Source: Salidesulfovibrio brasiliensis JCM 12178
GTDB taxonomy: Bacteria > Desulfobacterota > Desulfovibrionia > Desulfovibrionales > Desulfovibrionaceae
Assembly: GCF_001311825.1 (NCBI RefSeq)
Contig: NZ_BBCB01000022.1
Coordinates: forward strand, 1-40,548
Length of the DNA: 40,548 bases
Direction: 5' to 3'
Shown: positions 9,018-17,837 of the stretch, piece after piece
How the letters are laid out: each line of letters begins with the position of its first letter
Position numbering within the stretch: the stretch's first letter is position 1
Program-made: the position numbers and the translations under genes
The notes under the pieces: model-generated
Told to the model about the DNA's origin: nothing
Databases searched by the model: none
What the model saw: only the letters and a program-made list of their open reading frames with translations

Positions 9018-9533
9018 ATGAAGAAAAGGGACATTGCCGCACTGCGCACCTTGCTCTGCGGGATGTCCCTCGTTTTTTTTCTGGCCGGGTGCGCCTACGT
9101 TGAGCCCTACATCCCGGACTTCGGCGACAGCGAACCGATCCGGACCAAGGGCAGAGCCGGAGTCAAGGCCTCGGCGGTCATCAAGACCGCACGCACCCAG
9201 ATCGGCAAGCCCTACCGCTGGGGCGGTGAGTCTCCGTCGGCAGGATACGACTGCTCCGGCCTTATCTGGTGGGTCTACCGGCAGCACGGCGTTTCGGTTC
9301 CCCGGGTCTCATGGCAGCAGTACTCAGCGGGAATCTTTGTCGACAAGAACGACATTCGTCCCGGAGACCTCATCTTTTTCCGGATAACCACGGGCAAGAG
9401 CCTGCATGTGGGCATCGTGACGGAAAGGGGCACCTTCATCCATTCGCCCCGCTCCGGCAGCAGGGTCATGGAATCTTCGCTCGATAATGATTTCTGGCGT
9501 GAACACTACGTTGGCACGCGTCGGGTTCTCTGA
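9018..9533 (+). CDS. NlpC/P60-family lipoprotein, probable peptidoglycan endopeptidase
   Basis: A 171-residue lipoprotein with a signal peptide and lipobox LAGC (Cys about residue 25). The rest is one NlpC/P60 domain: KPYRWGGESPSAGYDCSGL carries the catalytic Cys (about 77), HVGIV the catalytic His (about 134), and FIHSPRSG the third polar residue. Such enzymes cleave peptide stems of peptidoglycan. The short linker before the domain suggests activity close to the lipid anchor. It lies 15 nt after the BON lipoprotein and is probably cotranscribed with it. Confidence 0.9.
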   Translation: MKKRDIAALRTLLCGMSLVFFLAGCAYVEPYIPDFGDSEPIRTKGRAGVKASAVIKTARTQIGKPYRWGGESPSAGYDCSGLIWWVYRQHGVSVPRVSWQQYSAGIFVDKNDIRPGDLIFFRITTGKSLHVGIVTERGTFIHSPRSGSRVMESSLDNDFWREHYVGTRRVL

Positions 9534-9701
9534 CTCTCCTGTCAACAGTGTTTTCAACAGTTCTGGAAAGTCGGTTTTCTTTTCGGGTGACTATGCGCAA
9601 TTCGTCAAAATCGGCTGAATGTCCTTGCGATATGAAGAAATTGAGGAACAAGGAGATTCCCCTATTGGAAAATGGACGCTGCTAAGGTATAGCCCTCACT
9701 T

Positions 9702-10633
9702 ATGGATTTCGACAGGTTTTTAGAGGAGTGCGGCGACCCGCACATGCTCGAACGACTTTTTCAGGTTGAGCGTTATGCTTGGCTGGCGCTTGCTCAGGGG
9801 CTTGCCGCCGTCATCAGCATCGACGGCGAAATCGAGGACGTCAATCCCTCCTGGGAGCGCGTGACCGGGCACGAGCCGGAGACCCTGCGCGACTCCTACC
9901 TTCTCGAATACATCCATTTCGAGGACCGCGAAAAGGCGCTCGGTACCATGCAGCGGCTCATCACCTCGGACATCGGCTCCACGTCCTTCTCCTTCCGGTT
10001 CCTCGACACTTCGGGCGGCCACAAGCTGCTCAACTGGGAAGCCATCTATTCCCCGGACCACAACGCCTATTTTTGCGTGGCCAACGAGGTCGGGGATGCT
10101 GCCAATATGGAAGTTCTGGCATTTCGTGACGGTCTCACCGGGGTGCGCAACCGTCTCGCGCTGGAGCGCGACCTGCCCATGGTGGTGGACCGGGCCCGCG
10201 ACCGCGGGGGCTGCGTGCTCATCTATTTCATCGACCTTGACGGGTTCAAGGAAGTCAACGACACCCTCGGCCACAAGGCCGGAGACACGCTGCTGGCCCG
10301 CGTGGCCGAGCGGCTGCTGGCCTGTGTCGCAGAAGAGGGATCGGTGTATCGCATGGGCGGAGACGAGTTCATCGTCCTGCTCAACCGCTGCAACGGCAAG
10401 ACCCATGCAGAAGACATTGCCAGCGACATCGTGCGGCGTGTCGGGGAGACATACGTTGTGGCGGGGCGCGAAGTGACGATAGGCGCAAGCGTGGGGGGCG
10501 CCTGCTTCCCGGCAAACGCCTCTTCGGTTCAGGAGCTGGTGGATAAGGCCGATCAGCCATGTACGAGGTCAAGGCCTCGGGCAAGAACGGCTACCGTTTC
10601 CACCATGAGTCCACCTGCCTGAAGGAAGGATAG
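9702..10633 (+). CDS. PAS-GGDEF diguanylate cyclase, with one-base frameshift near the C-terminus
   Basis: About 310 residues once repaired. A PAS domain (about 25-140; IEDVNPSWERVTGHEPETL, IHFEDREKAL) precedes a GGDEF domain (about 145-305) with DGLTGVRNR, FIDLDGFKEVNDTLGH and the intact active-site loop YRMGGDEF. It should make cyclic di-GMP in the cytoplasm. I see no RxxD inhibitory site in the expected place before the GGDEF loop, so product inhibition may be absent. The frame is lost at 10556 (CAGCC where CAGGCC is expected); the other frame supplies the standard end MYEVKASGKNGYRFH and stops at 10633. The ribosome binding site is poor (AAGG about 15 nt upstream), so the start is less certain. 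Confidence 0.88.
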
Positions 10634-10684
10634 ACTTCACCAAGGGCACACTCTCTGTGCCTGAAATCATAATGGAATTCATGT

Positions 10685-10738
10685 CCATGCGGTCCGCCGC
10701 CGCCCCGCAGGAGGCAGGGCGGCAGGGGCTCCGCATGG
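10685..10738. terminator. Large GC-rich hairpin between convergent genes
   Basis: Arms CCATGCGG and CCGCATGG enclose a second GC-rich pairing (GCCGCC and GGCGGC type) between the GGDEF gene and the end of the GAK-type operon. There is no T-tract on either side, so it is at best an atypical shared transcription end. The inverted repeat itself is clear; the role is inferred. Confidence 0.4.
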
Positions 10739-10744
10739 CCGTTG

Positions 10745-10923
10745 CTAGCAGATGAGGGCGATCTTCCTGAGAACGTACTCCCGTCCGTACTCGTCAGCGA
10801 TGCTGTTTATGCGTTGCAGGAATTCTTCACGTTTTTCTCATCCAGCGCATCTTCTTCCGGAATGGAAAAAACATCCACGATTTCGTTCCAGTCAAACCAG
10901 CAAGGTGTTTCGTTTTCGTTCAT
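10745..10923 (-). CDS. Small acidic protein of the GAK-type operon (~59 aa), with one-base frameshift
   Basis: A small gene I do not recognise. Translation starts at ATG 10923 behind a strong AAGGAGG, 6 nt upstream, and reads MNENETPCWFDWNEIVDVF and onward. As written it stops after 38 residues. If one A is added to the run at 10832-10836, the reading continues as REEFLQRINSIADEYGREY and ends in a Cys before TAG at 10745, giving about 59 residues with a helical amphipathic end. The continuation is long for chance and fits the other one-base losses in this window. It lies 31 nt downstream of the amphi-Trp gene and is the last gene of the operon. No function can be proposed. Confidence 0.55.
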
Positions 10924-10954
10924 GATACGCCTCCTTGCGGCCTGTGCCGCTGAA

Positions 10955-11509
10955 TCATGATTTCTTTGCCGCAGTCTTTGCGGACTTGGCCTTGGCGGCA
11001 CCGCCGCTTTTGGCCGAGGTCTTGCTCTTGGTCGCTGTGGTCTTTTTCGCGGCGGTCTTCTTGGGCGCACTCTTGGCCGGCTCTTTGTTGGCGACAGCCT
11101 TTGGGGCCGCCTTTGCCGGAGCCGCGGGGGAGGACTGCTTCTTGTCTTCCTTGCCTTCTTCGGGGGTGGCCGCTTCAGGCTTGGCTTTCGCAGAGTCCTC
11201 TGCCGGGGCATCCTTCACGCTTTCGCCCGAGGTTTCCTGCGCCGCAAAAACAGGTTCCTTGCCGCTGATGACGAGGTCCCCCTCGCCGTCATCGGTCCAG
11301 GAAATCTCGAAGCTGAACTTCTGCTTGTTCTTCTTGGTTTTGGCTCCCAGTTCCATGGTCACCGTCTCGCCGGGCGTCATGGACACGTACTCCGTGCCTT
11401 TCTGGACAACGACCTTTCCGTCCTTGAGGCTTTTGAGCATATCCTCAAGGTAGTCGATCGCCTCCTGATAGGGCAGCGTGATCTTGACGTCGAGTTTCTG
11501 TTTTTCCAT
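10955..11509 (-). CDS. Amphi-Trp domain protein with histone H1-like Lys/Ala-rich tail
   Basis: A 184-residue protein in two parts. Residues 1-85 form an amphi-Trp domain: a strand (KLDVKITLP), a helix (AIDYLEDMLKSLKDGKVVV), a strand region and the closing FSFEISW with the conserved tryptophan. Residues from about 95 to the end are low-complexity, rich in Ala, Lys, Pro and Thr (for example AAKKTTATKSKTSAKSG), like bacterial histone H1-type tails. The domain is known from 'GAK system' loci, where its function is unknown. The tail suggests binding to nucleic acid or another polyanion, which is inference. The start is ATG at 11509 behind GAGGAGG; it lies 32 nt after the CofD-like gene. Confidence 0.82.
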   Translation of the reverse strand: MEKQKLDVKITLPYQEAIDYLEDMLKSLKDGKVVVQKGTEYVSMTPGETVTMELGAKTKKNKQKFSFEISWTDDGEGDLVISGKEPVFAAQETSGESVKDAPAEDSAKAKPEAATPEEGKEDKKQSSPAAPAKAAPKAVANKEPAKSAPKKTAAKKTTATKSKTSAKSGGAAKAKSAKTAAKKS

Positions 11510-11541
11510 GTCCAAGCCTCCTCGCTCTTGTTAAAATGCGA

Positions 11542-12726
11542 TTATGTCAGCGAAAGCAGCACGGCGGCGAGCGTGTCGCCGTCAATGTACGGCGCGCTCT
11601 CTTCGGTGACGAGCGTACTGTCGACCACCTTCACGCCGAGCCGCTCGATTGCGTCGATGTCGATCCCCCCGGGGTACTCGCCATGCTCGGTGTCCACGAT
11701 GACGTATCCCAGCACATCCGCGCCTTCAGGTGCTCCGCTCTTTTGCAGGTAGCGTTTGAGCTGTTCCACCTGATCGGCCACGCCGAGGCCGAAGGCCTCC
11801 GGATCGTAGCCCGTGTTGGGGACAAAGACCTTGGGGCAGGTGTTTTCCGCCACCGCCTTGCCCACGCCCTGCGGCAGCAGGTTCGCCACCACGCTGGAAT
11901 AGAAGCTCCCGATGGGATAGCAGATGAGGTCCGCTTCGGCGATGCGGTCGCGCACCTTGCTACGGATGTATGCCTGCTTGGGCGTCTCGTCGTCGAGGGT
12001 GTCCGTGAGCCAGACTTCCTCGATGGGCGATGCCAGCGGGGCCACTTCCTTTCCGGTCATGCGGTGCTGGCCCACGATGACGCTGCCGTCCTGCAGGCGC
12101 GCGGCAAGGTGCATGTTCTTGTTCACGATGGGCCGCACCACGCCGCAGACCTGCACCAGTTTGGAGAAGATGAAGATCACCGGGTCCATCTGCCGCCGGT
12201 TGCTCAGGTAGCCCGCGGTCAGCACGATGTTGCCCACGCTGGCACCCTTGAGGTCAAAGTCCCCGGGCATGGATTCCAGAAACTGGTGGAAGTTGTTGCG
12301 GATGATCTTGCGCATGGGGTCCGGAATCCTGCGCACCAGCTCGTGCTTGCCGCTGGCCATGGATTGAAGCTCCTCGCAGAGTTCGTCCTGCGTGGCCTTC
12401 TTGGAAAGGCGGTGCACGAAGAGGTCGAAGATTTCCGGGTTGCCCTTAACCGACTGGTCCGCAAGCGACATGAGCCGGTTGCGGATGTCGCCCACCGCGA
12501 GCATGCCGAAGGCTTTTCGCAGCACGGCGGAGCTGCCGCCGGAGTCAAAGGGCGTGATGAAGTGGATGGAGTTGTGCGTATAACGGATCAGCGCGCGCGA
12601 TACGCCGCGAAGCGCGGTCCCGCCGCTGAAAAAGAGAATGCGCGGGCCGAGTTCCGGCGCTCGTCTGTAGCGTTCGATCTTCAGGCGGTCCGGAATCGCC
12701 GCCTCGCGGGTGATGCTGATGCGCAT
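11542..12726 (-). CDS. GAK system-type CofD-like protein
   Basis: A 394-residue member of the CofD/YvcK superfamily, matching the group named GAK system CofD-like protein. The nucleotide-binding start is FFSGGTALRGVSRAL (about residues 32-46), followed by FDSGGSSAVLRKAFGMLAVGD (about 60-80), which is the YvcK/CofD signature, and later CYPIGSFYSSVVANLLPQG. CofD itself moves a phospholactyl group from a GTP-derived donor to the deazaflavin FO, while YvcK binds UDP-sugars; which chemistry applies here is unknown. The start is ATG at 12726 with GGAGAGGCC in front, 10 nt after the kinase stop. An upstream in-frame start would overlap the kinase gene and is less likely. Confidence 0.85.
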   Translation of the reverse strand: MRISITREAAIPDRLKIERYRRAPELGPRILFFSGGTALRGVSRALIRYTHNSIHFITPFDSGGSSAVLRKAFGMLAVGDIRNRLMSLADQSVKGNPEIFDLFVHRLSKKATQDELCEELQSMASGKHELVRRIPDPMRKIIRNNFHQFLESMPGDFDLKGASVGNIVLTAGYLSNRRQMDPVIFIFSKLVQVCGVVRPIVNKNMHLAARLQDGSVIVGQHRMTGKEVAPLASPIEEVWLTDTLDDETPKQAYIRSKVRDRIAEADLICYPIGSFYSSVVANLLPQGVGKAVAENTCPKVFVPNTGYDPEAFGLGVADQVEQLKRYLQKSGAPEGADVLGYVIVDTEHGEYPGGIDIDAIERLGVKVVDSTLVTEESAPYIDGDTLAAVLLSLT

Positions 12727-12736
12727 GGCCTCTCCG

Positions 12737-13834
12737 TTACTGTTCACTCACTTCGCCCGTTTCCATGTACTTGAGACACACCTCGGAAGCCCGGTCGAAA
12801 TCCACCCCGCCGGAAATCTCGATGAGGTCGGCGTGGGCGAGGAGCTCCGCGTAGGCGTCGGCATCCGGGTCGTCCCTGCGCGCGGGATCGTCCGGGAGGT
12901 AGAACAGGCCGGTGGCTTTCATGAACGCCGGGAGGAGGTCTTTTCGTTCATGCGGGTCCACCTTGGCTACCTTCATGGGGCCTGCCTCGCGCTCCCAGTT
13001 CAGGATCACAAGGCCGTCCATGCCGCTTCGCAGTTCGAATTTGCCGGGGCCGTAGCACTCGTCGATGAGCGCGTCGTACTTGTGCTCGAGCTGCCAGAGT
13101 TCCTCCTTGGGCATGGAGAGAAATTCCTCGCGCAGGTCTTTTTCCACGATGTTGCAGAGGTCCGGGTTGTTCAGGGCCGTGCCGGGGTTGATGCGCGGCT
13201 GCTTGGCCACGCCGTACATGGTCAGCCCGGAGCCGTCGCGTTCCACCATGACCCGGTCGTTACTCAGGAAGGTGGTTCCCCGGCTCATGAGGTGCAGGGC
13301 CAGCGTGGACTTGCCCGCGCCCGAGAACCCGGCCAGGGAGATGCCGCGTCCGTTGTGGATGACGCCCGCGGCGTGGCCGAGGAAACCGCCACGGTTGAGC
13401 TTCCACTCGATGAAGCGGTTGTTGATGAAATTGATGACCTGATTGCTGTTTTCCAGACACGGGCCGACAGCCACGTTTTCGCCCTCGCCGAAGATGAAGA
13501 TCATGCCGGTGAGGCGTTTCTTAACGATGCGTCCGCCCGGCAGGTCCACCCACTCTTCCTTGATCTTGGTCTTGCCGGGATCAGGCTGCTTGACCGTGAA
13601 CTCGAAGTCCATGTCCGGGGTTGCGGCTTCATGGGCCGTGACCGTGATCTCGGGCGTGCCGGACGTGGTGACGAACTCCTTGAAATAGTCGGCCAGCGCC
13701 TCATGCAGCGCATCGGTGCTGCTCTTTGCGGCGATGATGCAGCCGCCGAAGTCGAGCAGCAGCTCCTTCTGCGCGGGCACCGCGTCCTTTACCTGTGCGG
13801 CCAGTTCGCTTCTCGTGGTTCCGGTCAGTTTCAT
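12737..13834 (-). CDS. HprK-related kinase B (GAK system)
   Basis: A 365-residue protein with an HPr kinase-like C-terminal half. The P-loop GFSGAGKST is at about 169-177, preceded by a conserved HAAGV (about 154) and followed by LSNDRVMVERDG (about 190-201), the order of HprK/PEP carboxykinase-type kinases. The first 140 residues do not resemble the HprK N-terminal domain. Known family members occur in the GAK system and phosphorylate an unknown target; serine phosphorylation of a small partner protein would be the analogy. The ATG overlaps the stop of the ATP-grasp gene (ATGA), so the two are translationally coupled and probably made in fixed ratio. Confidence 0.87.
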   Translation of the reverse strand: MKLTGTTRSELAAQVKDAVPAQKELLLDFGGCIIAAKSSTDALHEALADYFKEFVTTSGTPEITVTAHEAATPDMDFEFTVKQPDPGKTKIKEEWVDLPGGRIVKKRLTGMIFIFGEGENVAVGPCLENSNQVINFINNRFIEWKLNRGGFLGHAAGVIHNGRGISLAGFSGAGKSTLALHLMSRGTTFLSNDRVMVERDGSGLTMYGVAKQPRINPGTALNNPDLCNIVEKDLREEFLSMPKEELWQLEHKYDALIDECYGPGKFELRSGMDGLVILNWEREAGPMKVAKVDPHERKDLLPAFMKATGLFYLPDDPARRDDPDADAYAELLAHADLIEISGGVDFDRASEVCLKYMETGEVSEQ

Positions 13835-14702
13835 TTCGCCACCTTCTTCATGACGTACTCGACGTACCGTTCGGCGGCGTCGATGCCGCTGGTTTCCTGA
13901 ATGCCCCTGAATCCGCCGAAAGCAGAGACCTCGAAGACGAAGGGACCGTCGTCGGTCATGGCCACGTCCACGCAGGTGAAATCGAGGTTGAAGCGCGCCT
14001 GCGCCCGGCGGGCCAGTTCGATCACTTCCGCAGGCGGTTCATACGCGCGGTACTTGCCGCCGGACTCGGTGGTGGTGTTCCACGCGCCGTTGGTCTTGCA
14101 GCGGGCGTAGGTGGTCAGGTATTCGCCGCCGAGGAAGGCGATGCCGAGGTCCAGATCGCCCAGCTCGATGGTCTTCTGGATGTACATGATCGGGTTTTCG
14201 GCCCTGTATTCCTCAATGGCCTTGCGGGCGTCCGGTCCGTCCTTGAGGATGAACATGCCGCGGGCCTTGGAGGTGTAGAGCGGCTTGAAAACGGCCTCGC
14301 CGTATTCGGCCACGGCGTGCAGGGCCTGATCCACGCTCTCGGTGATGGTGGTAGGCGGCATGGGGATGTCTTCAAGCTGCAGGGTGATGGTGCAGCTCAG
14401 GCGGTCCAGCACCCGCAGAATGGACAGCGGGGAGCTGAATATGGGCAGCCCGCGCTCGGCGAGGTAGCGCAGCACCTCCAGCCTGTCGAGCAGGTCCGGG
14501 GAGTAGCGCGAGCCGATCTTCTTGATGATCAGCGCGTCGAAGTCCTTGAGGTTGTGCCCGTTGTAGTACGCATCGCCCGAGGCAGATCGAGGCGCACCTG
14601 ATCCATGCCGATGAGCACGCGCTCTCCGGTCTTTTCCGCCACGGTATCGGCCAGCTTCTCCGACGACCAGCCGCCCTTGGTTCCGATCACTCCGATTTTC
14701 AC
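13831..14702 (-). CDS. GAK system ATP-grasp enzyme (RimK-like), with one-base frameshift
   Basis: About 290 residues when repaired. The start is GTG at 14702 with GAGGAG 7 nt upstream and gives KIGVIGTKGGWSSEKLADTV, a normal N-terminus. The frame is lost near 14581 (CTGCCTCGG for expected CTGCCCTCGG) and resumes as GDAYYNGHNLKDFDALIIKK. ATP-grasp features follow: VFKPLYTSKARGMF for nucleotide binding, and DFTCVDVAMTDDGPFVFEVS with GGFRGIQETSG at the metal and substrate site, close to RimK. The expected reaction is ATP-dependent ligation of a carboxylate to an amine, probably an amino acid added to a peptide or small carrier; the substrate is unknown. It is coupled to the HprK-type gene by ATGA. 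Confidence 0.85.
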
Positions 14703-14723
14703 AAGAATGCTCCTCGTCTTGGT

Positions 14724-16369
14724 CTAATAGTAGAGGATGTCCGTGGGCAGGGAGAAGTTTTCCCATTTGCCGTCACGGTAGTGGTAGATTTTCTCCAGCA
14801 GGAACATGGCCCTGTTGTACATCTCCTTGGCGAACTTGAAGTTCAGCTCGAAACGGGTGGAGGTGTAGAACGAGCGGGCCAGCGCAAAGGCCATGCGGGC
14901 CTCGAAGGTCGTGTCCCCGTGCTGGTCGGCAAACCCTTTGGTAAAGGTGTAGAATTGCCGGATCACGCTGTTGATTCGCGCCCGGTGGTTGTCCTCGAAG
15001 ACCGGCATGCGGAAGTTGGAGATGAGGAACACCGAGGCGTCCTGAACGTAGTCGAAATCGCGGGAGCGGTACAGGTCGATGTAGTGCACCTGCTGGGCCT
15101 CGTGATTGTAGACCACGTTGTTGATGTTGAAGTCGCCGTGGATGAATACCGAGAAGGGCGCTTCCAGCTCGTCCTCGATGTCCGCACAGTGGCTGAGCAG
15201 CTCTTCGGTGGAGCGCACTTCGGAGGACCCGAGTGACTTGGGCATCCTCCAGAACTCCGGGTGCATCTGCAGCACGCTTTCCAGCCGCGACTGGATCTGC
15301 CAGATGTAGTTGGTCTTCACCGGGAGGTTTTCCAGCGTGGTGGTCCATGTGTCGAGCACCGTGCTCTCGAAGATGAAGAGGGCGTTCCTGAGGAACTCGT
15401 CATCGCCGGAGAGCACCACCTCGTCGAGCGTGCAGCCGTTGAGGAACTCCACGAGCATGGAACCCTTGTCCGACTCCTCGTGGAAGCCGTACACGTCGGC
15501 CACCAGACCCGGAAAGAGTGATTTCCAGCGGTTGATGCTGGCCCGCTCCTTGCGGATTTTTTCCAGATTCCCTTCCTTGTAGATGCTGCCCTGCGGGCGT
15601 GGCGAAGGGGAACCGTCGCGCTGCTCGACCTTGCCGATGCGACAGCCCGAACGGGTGCCCCAGATGGCCCGGAAGTCGATGTCCGCGAAGGAGTCGCTGA
15701 ACCCGGACTTGCTGAGCGTCTGCTGCAGGGCGTCGAACTGTTCGATTTTGATGCGCTCGCCGAGCAGGGAGAAAATGATGGCCTCACCGATGTTCAGCAG
15801 CGCATCCCCCACGCGCTCGAAGTAGCGGAAGATGAACAGGACCGTGATCAGGCTTTGCGCGTCACGGCCCATACCCATTTCATTCAGGATTCTGTCGAAG
15901 TTGGTCTTGTAGATGGCGTCCAGTTCCGGCTCGGCCTTGCAGATGTTGAGCGCTTGGACATGTCTTCCTCATGGAAGGCCGGCCGGATGGCCGCAAGGCT
16001 CTCGAACGTGATCTCGAAGATTTCCTCGAAACTGTAGCGGGCAATGAACGACTGGTCGTCCAGATATCGCATCTGCTTGACGATGTTGACGAAATAGTCC
16101 GCAATCTTTTCGAGGTTGACGCAGATGACCTGCACCGCCCGGATCTTGTTGAGCTGGTTTTTGTCCAGATTCTTGTCCGAGTGGATGCGCGAGAAGCACT
16201 TGTTCTCGATGATCGTCTTGAGGTTGTCGATGTAATCGTCCCTCGACGTGATCTTGGTAAACCCCTTCCGGGAAGGGGTTTCCATGAACCGCTGGGTCGC
16301 GCGGGCCTGATTGTCGACCTCGAGCACGAGAAACTTGAAGTTCTCGTCCAGTCCTTCAAATGTGATCAT
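14724..16369 (-). CDS. PhoU-like domain fused to aminoglycoside phosphotransferase-like kinase, with one-base frameshift
   Basis: About 548 residues when repaired. Residues 1-225 look like a PhoU-type helical bundle (IENKCFSRIHSDKNLDKNQL, VICVNLEKIADYFVNIVKQM, then FIFRYFERVGDALLNIGEAI). Residues 235-548 are an APH/choline kinase-like fold with the catalytic loop FIHGDFNINNVVYN (about 410-423) and YIDLYRSRDFDY (Asp about 432). The frame is lost at 15952-15954, where AAGCG should be AAGGCG, and the junction reads smoothly as MSKALNICKAEPELDAIY. The start ATG lies 3 nt after the amphi-Trp stop. The fusion suggests a small-molecule or protein kinase controlled by a PhoU-like sensor; no phosphate transport genes are nearby. 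Confidence 0.8.
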
Positions 16370-16372
16370 GGC

Positions 16373-16639
16373 CTACCGGACCTTCAACGCTCCCGGCTCG
16401 CCTTCCTTGGGGCCGGTGGTCTGCTTCCAGTTGATCTTGATCGAGAGCTTGTTCTCGTTTCCTTTCTTCTTGGCCTTGACCGTGAAGTTGAGCAGGCCCT
16501 CGGGACGCAGCACGATCTCGTCGCCGTTGGTGGCGAGAGCAATGTCGCCCTTGCGGAAGCCTTCCGTGAGGGAGCCGAGGAAATCGCCGATGGATTCGCA
16601 ATCCTGAAGGGAATCGAAAAGGAACTTTTCTTCTGACAT
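16373..16639 (-). CDS. Stand-alone amphi-Trp domain protein
   Basis: An 88-residue single-domain protein: an N-terminal strand (KFLFDSL), a helix (ESIGDFLGSLTEGFRKGDI), a strand region (DEIVLRPEGLLNFTVKAKKK) and LSIKINWKQ with the conserved tryptophan. It matches the amphi-Trp domain of the longer protein at 10955 in layout but has no tail. It sits between the PHP-like gene and the PhoU-APH gene with gaps of 10 and 3 nt. Small size and position suggest a carrier or modification target of the enzymes in the operon, which is inference. The start ATG has only a weak GAGG upstream. Confidence 0.85.
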   Translation of the reverse strand: MSEEKFLFDSLQDCESIGDFLGSLTEGFRKGDIALATNGDEIVLRPEGLLNFTVKAKKKGNENKLSIKINWKQTTGPKEGEPGALKVR

Positions 16640-16649
16640 GATGATACCT

Positions 16650-17813
16650 CTATCCTGCTAAACGTTCTTTGTATTCTCTGATGACGGAGCGCCTGCTGAT
16701 GCCGTTGACGATGAGCTTCTTGCGGATGCTCAGGTCGTCCCAGGCGGGCTGCACGCCGATCTCGCGCGCGGCCTTGGCAGTGTCCTGCTGGTCGAGCGGC
16801 TTGGTCTTTTCACCCATGTGGCAGTCGTCGCCCATGAAGATGAGCATGTCGCGCTCGTGGTTTCTGCGCCGGGAGTTCTGCTCGTTGACCACCGAGATGA
16901 GGAACTCGGTGTACTCCTGCGACTGCGGGTTCCAGACTTCGATGCCGTCCACGTCGTAGTTGCGAAGAAGGATGGGCCAGAACTGCTCGGGGTGGGGGAT
17001 GACCACGCACCCGCCGAGTCCGCGAACCTCTTCGATGATCTCGCTGGCGCGGTAAAAGAACTTCAGGTTGAAGCCCTGCTTGACCAGCTTCTTGACCGCC
17101 TTGAGATACGCCTGCACCCTGTCCACGGCGTTGTCGCCCAGCTCGGGGCGCATGCTGTCGAACCAGTTGCGCAGCAGCTTGTTCTTGACGGACAGGCGGG
17201 GCACGTTGGTCCATTCGTCGTCAAGGAGCTGCTGGATTTTGCTGACGTTGATGCGCACGAACTCGATCAGTTCCTGATCCGCGCCGGTGGAACGGGCGGC
17301 CTTGTTGATGCGCTCCTCGTGCGGCGAGGTGATGGTGTGCATGAAGTCGAAAAGCTGGGACGAGCGATACTTGAAGGTGTGAGCCAGCATGGATTTCAGC
17401 ACGCCCGCCTCCTTCACCTTGTCGTTGGTGAAGTGCAGCAGCAGCTGGACCTTGCGGTGGAATCCGCTGGCGTAGCAGTCCACCTCGACGCCGGAATGGC
17501 CGTCGTAGCTCATCAGCACGTTGTGCTGGGTGGGAATGAGCAGCTCCTCGTCCCGATTGGGAAAGGTGGCGTCGATGCGCTTGCGGATGTGCTCCATGGG
17601 CACGAACTCCGGGTGCCAATGCACGGCCAGCAGGGCTTCCTGCCGGACGTGCACCTTGGCTGGCGTCAGCACCTGTTCCACCTGCCACGGCTCGAGGTCC
17701 ACGGAGACCACCCGGAAGAACCGGCTGCGGTCGTCCTCGGTAATCTCTTCACTCGCTTCAGCAGGGAACTGTCTGCATTCCACTGTATTGTCGTCCTTCT
17801 TGATCAACTTCAT
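16650..17813 (-). CDS. PHP-like metal-dependent hydrolase of the GAK-type operon
   Basis: A 387-residue protein whose ordered motifs suggest a PHP (polymerase and histidinol phosphatase) fold: VHWHPEF (about 50), IPTQHNVLMSYDGHSGVEVDC (about 100-120), VIPHPEQFWPI, GIEVWNP, and near the end MGDDCHMGEK. The repeated His and Asp placements fit a metal site. The family hydrolyses phosphoesters, but the exact substrate and close relatives are not known to me. A long helical middle (about 150-260) is unusual for a compact PHP enzyme. The start is ATG at 17813 (MKLIKK); a GTG 9 nt upstream is possible. The gene follows the XXXCH gene by 24 nt. Confidence 0.65.
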   Translation of the reverse strand: MKLIKKDDNTVECRQFPAEASEEITEDDRSRFFRVVSVDLEPWQVEQVLTPAKVHVRQEALLAVHWHPEFVPMEHIRKRIDATFPNRDEELLIPTQHNVLMSYDGHSGVEVDCYASGFHRKVQLLLHFTNDKVKEAGVLKSMLAHTFKYRSSQLFDFMHTITSPHEERINKAARSTGADQELIEFVRINVSKIQQLLDDEWTNVPRLSVKNKLLRNWFDSMRPELGDNAVDRVQAYLKAVKKLVKQGFNLKFFYRASEIIEEVRGLGGCVVIPHPEQFWPILLRNYDVDGIEVWNPQSQEYTEFLISVVNEQNSRRRNHERDMLIFMGDDCHMGEKTKPLDQQDTAKAAREIGVQPAWDDLSIRKKLIVNGISRRSVIREYKERLAG

Positions 17814-17837
17814 GGGTCTCACTCTGGGTCTTGTATT

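Noticed and set aside
16373-16639. Nickel, iron-sulfur or haem site in the amphi-Trp protein
   Set aside because: It has one cysteine and no histidine cluster, so no metal motif can be supported.
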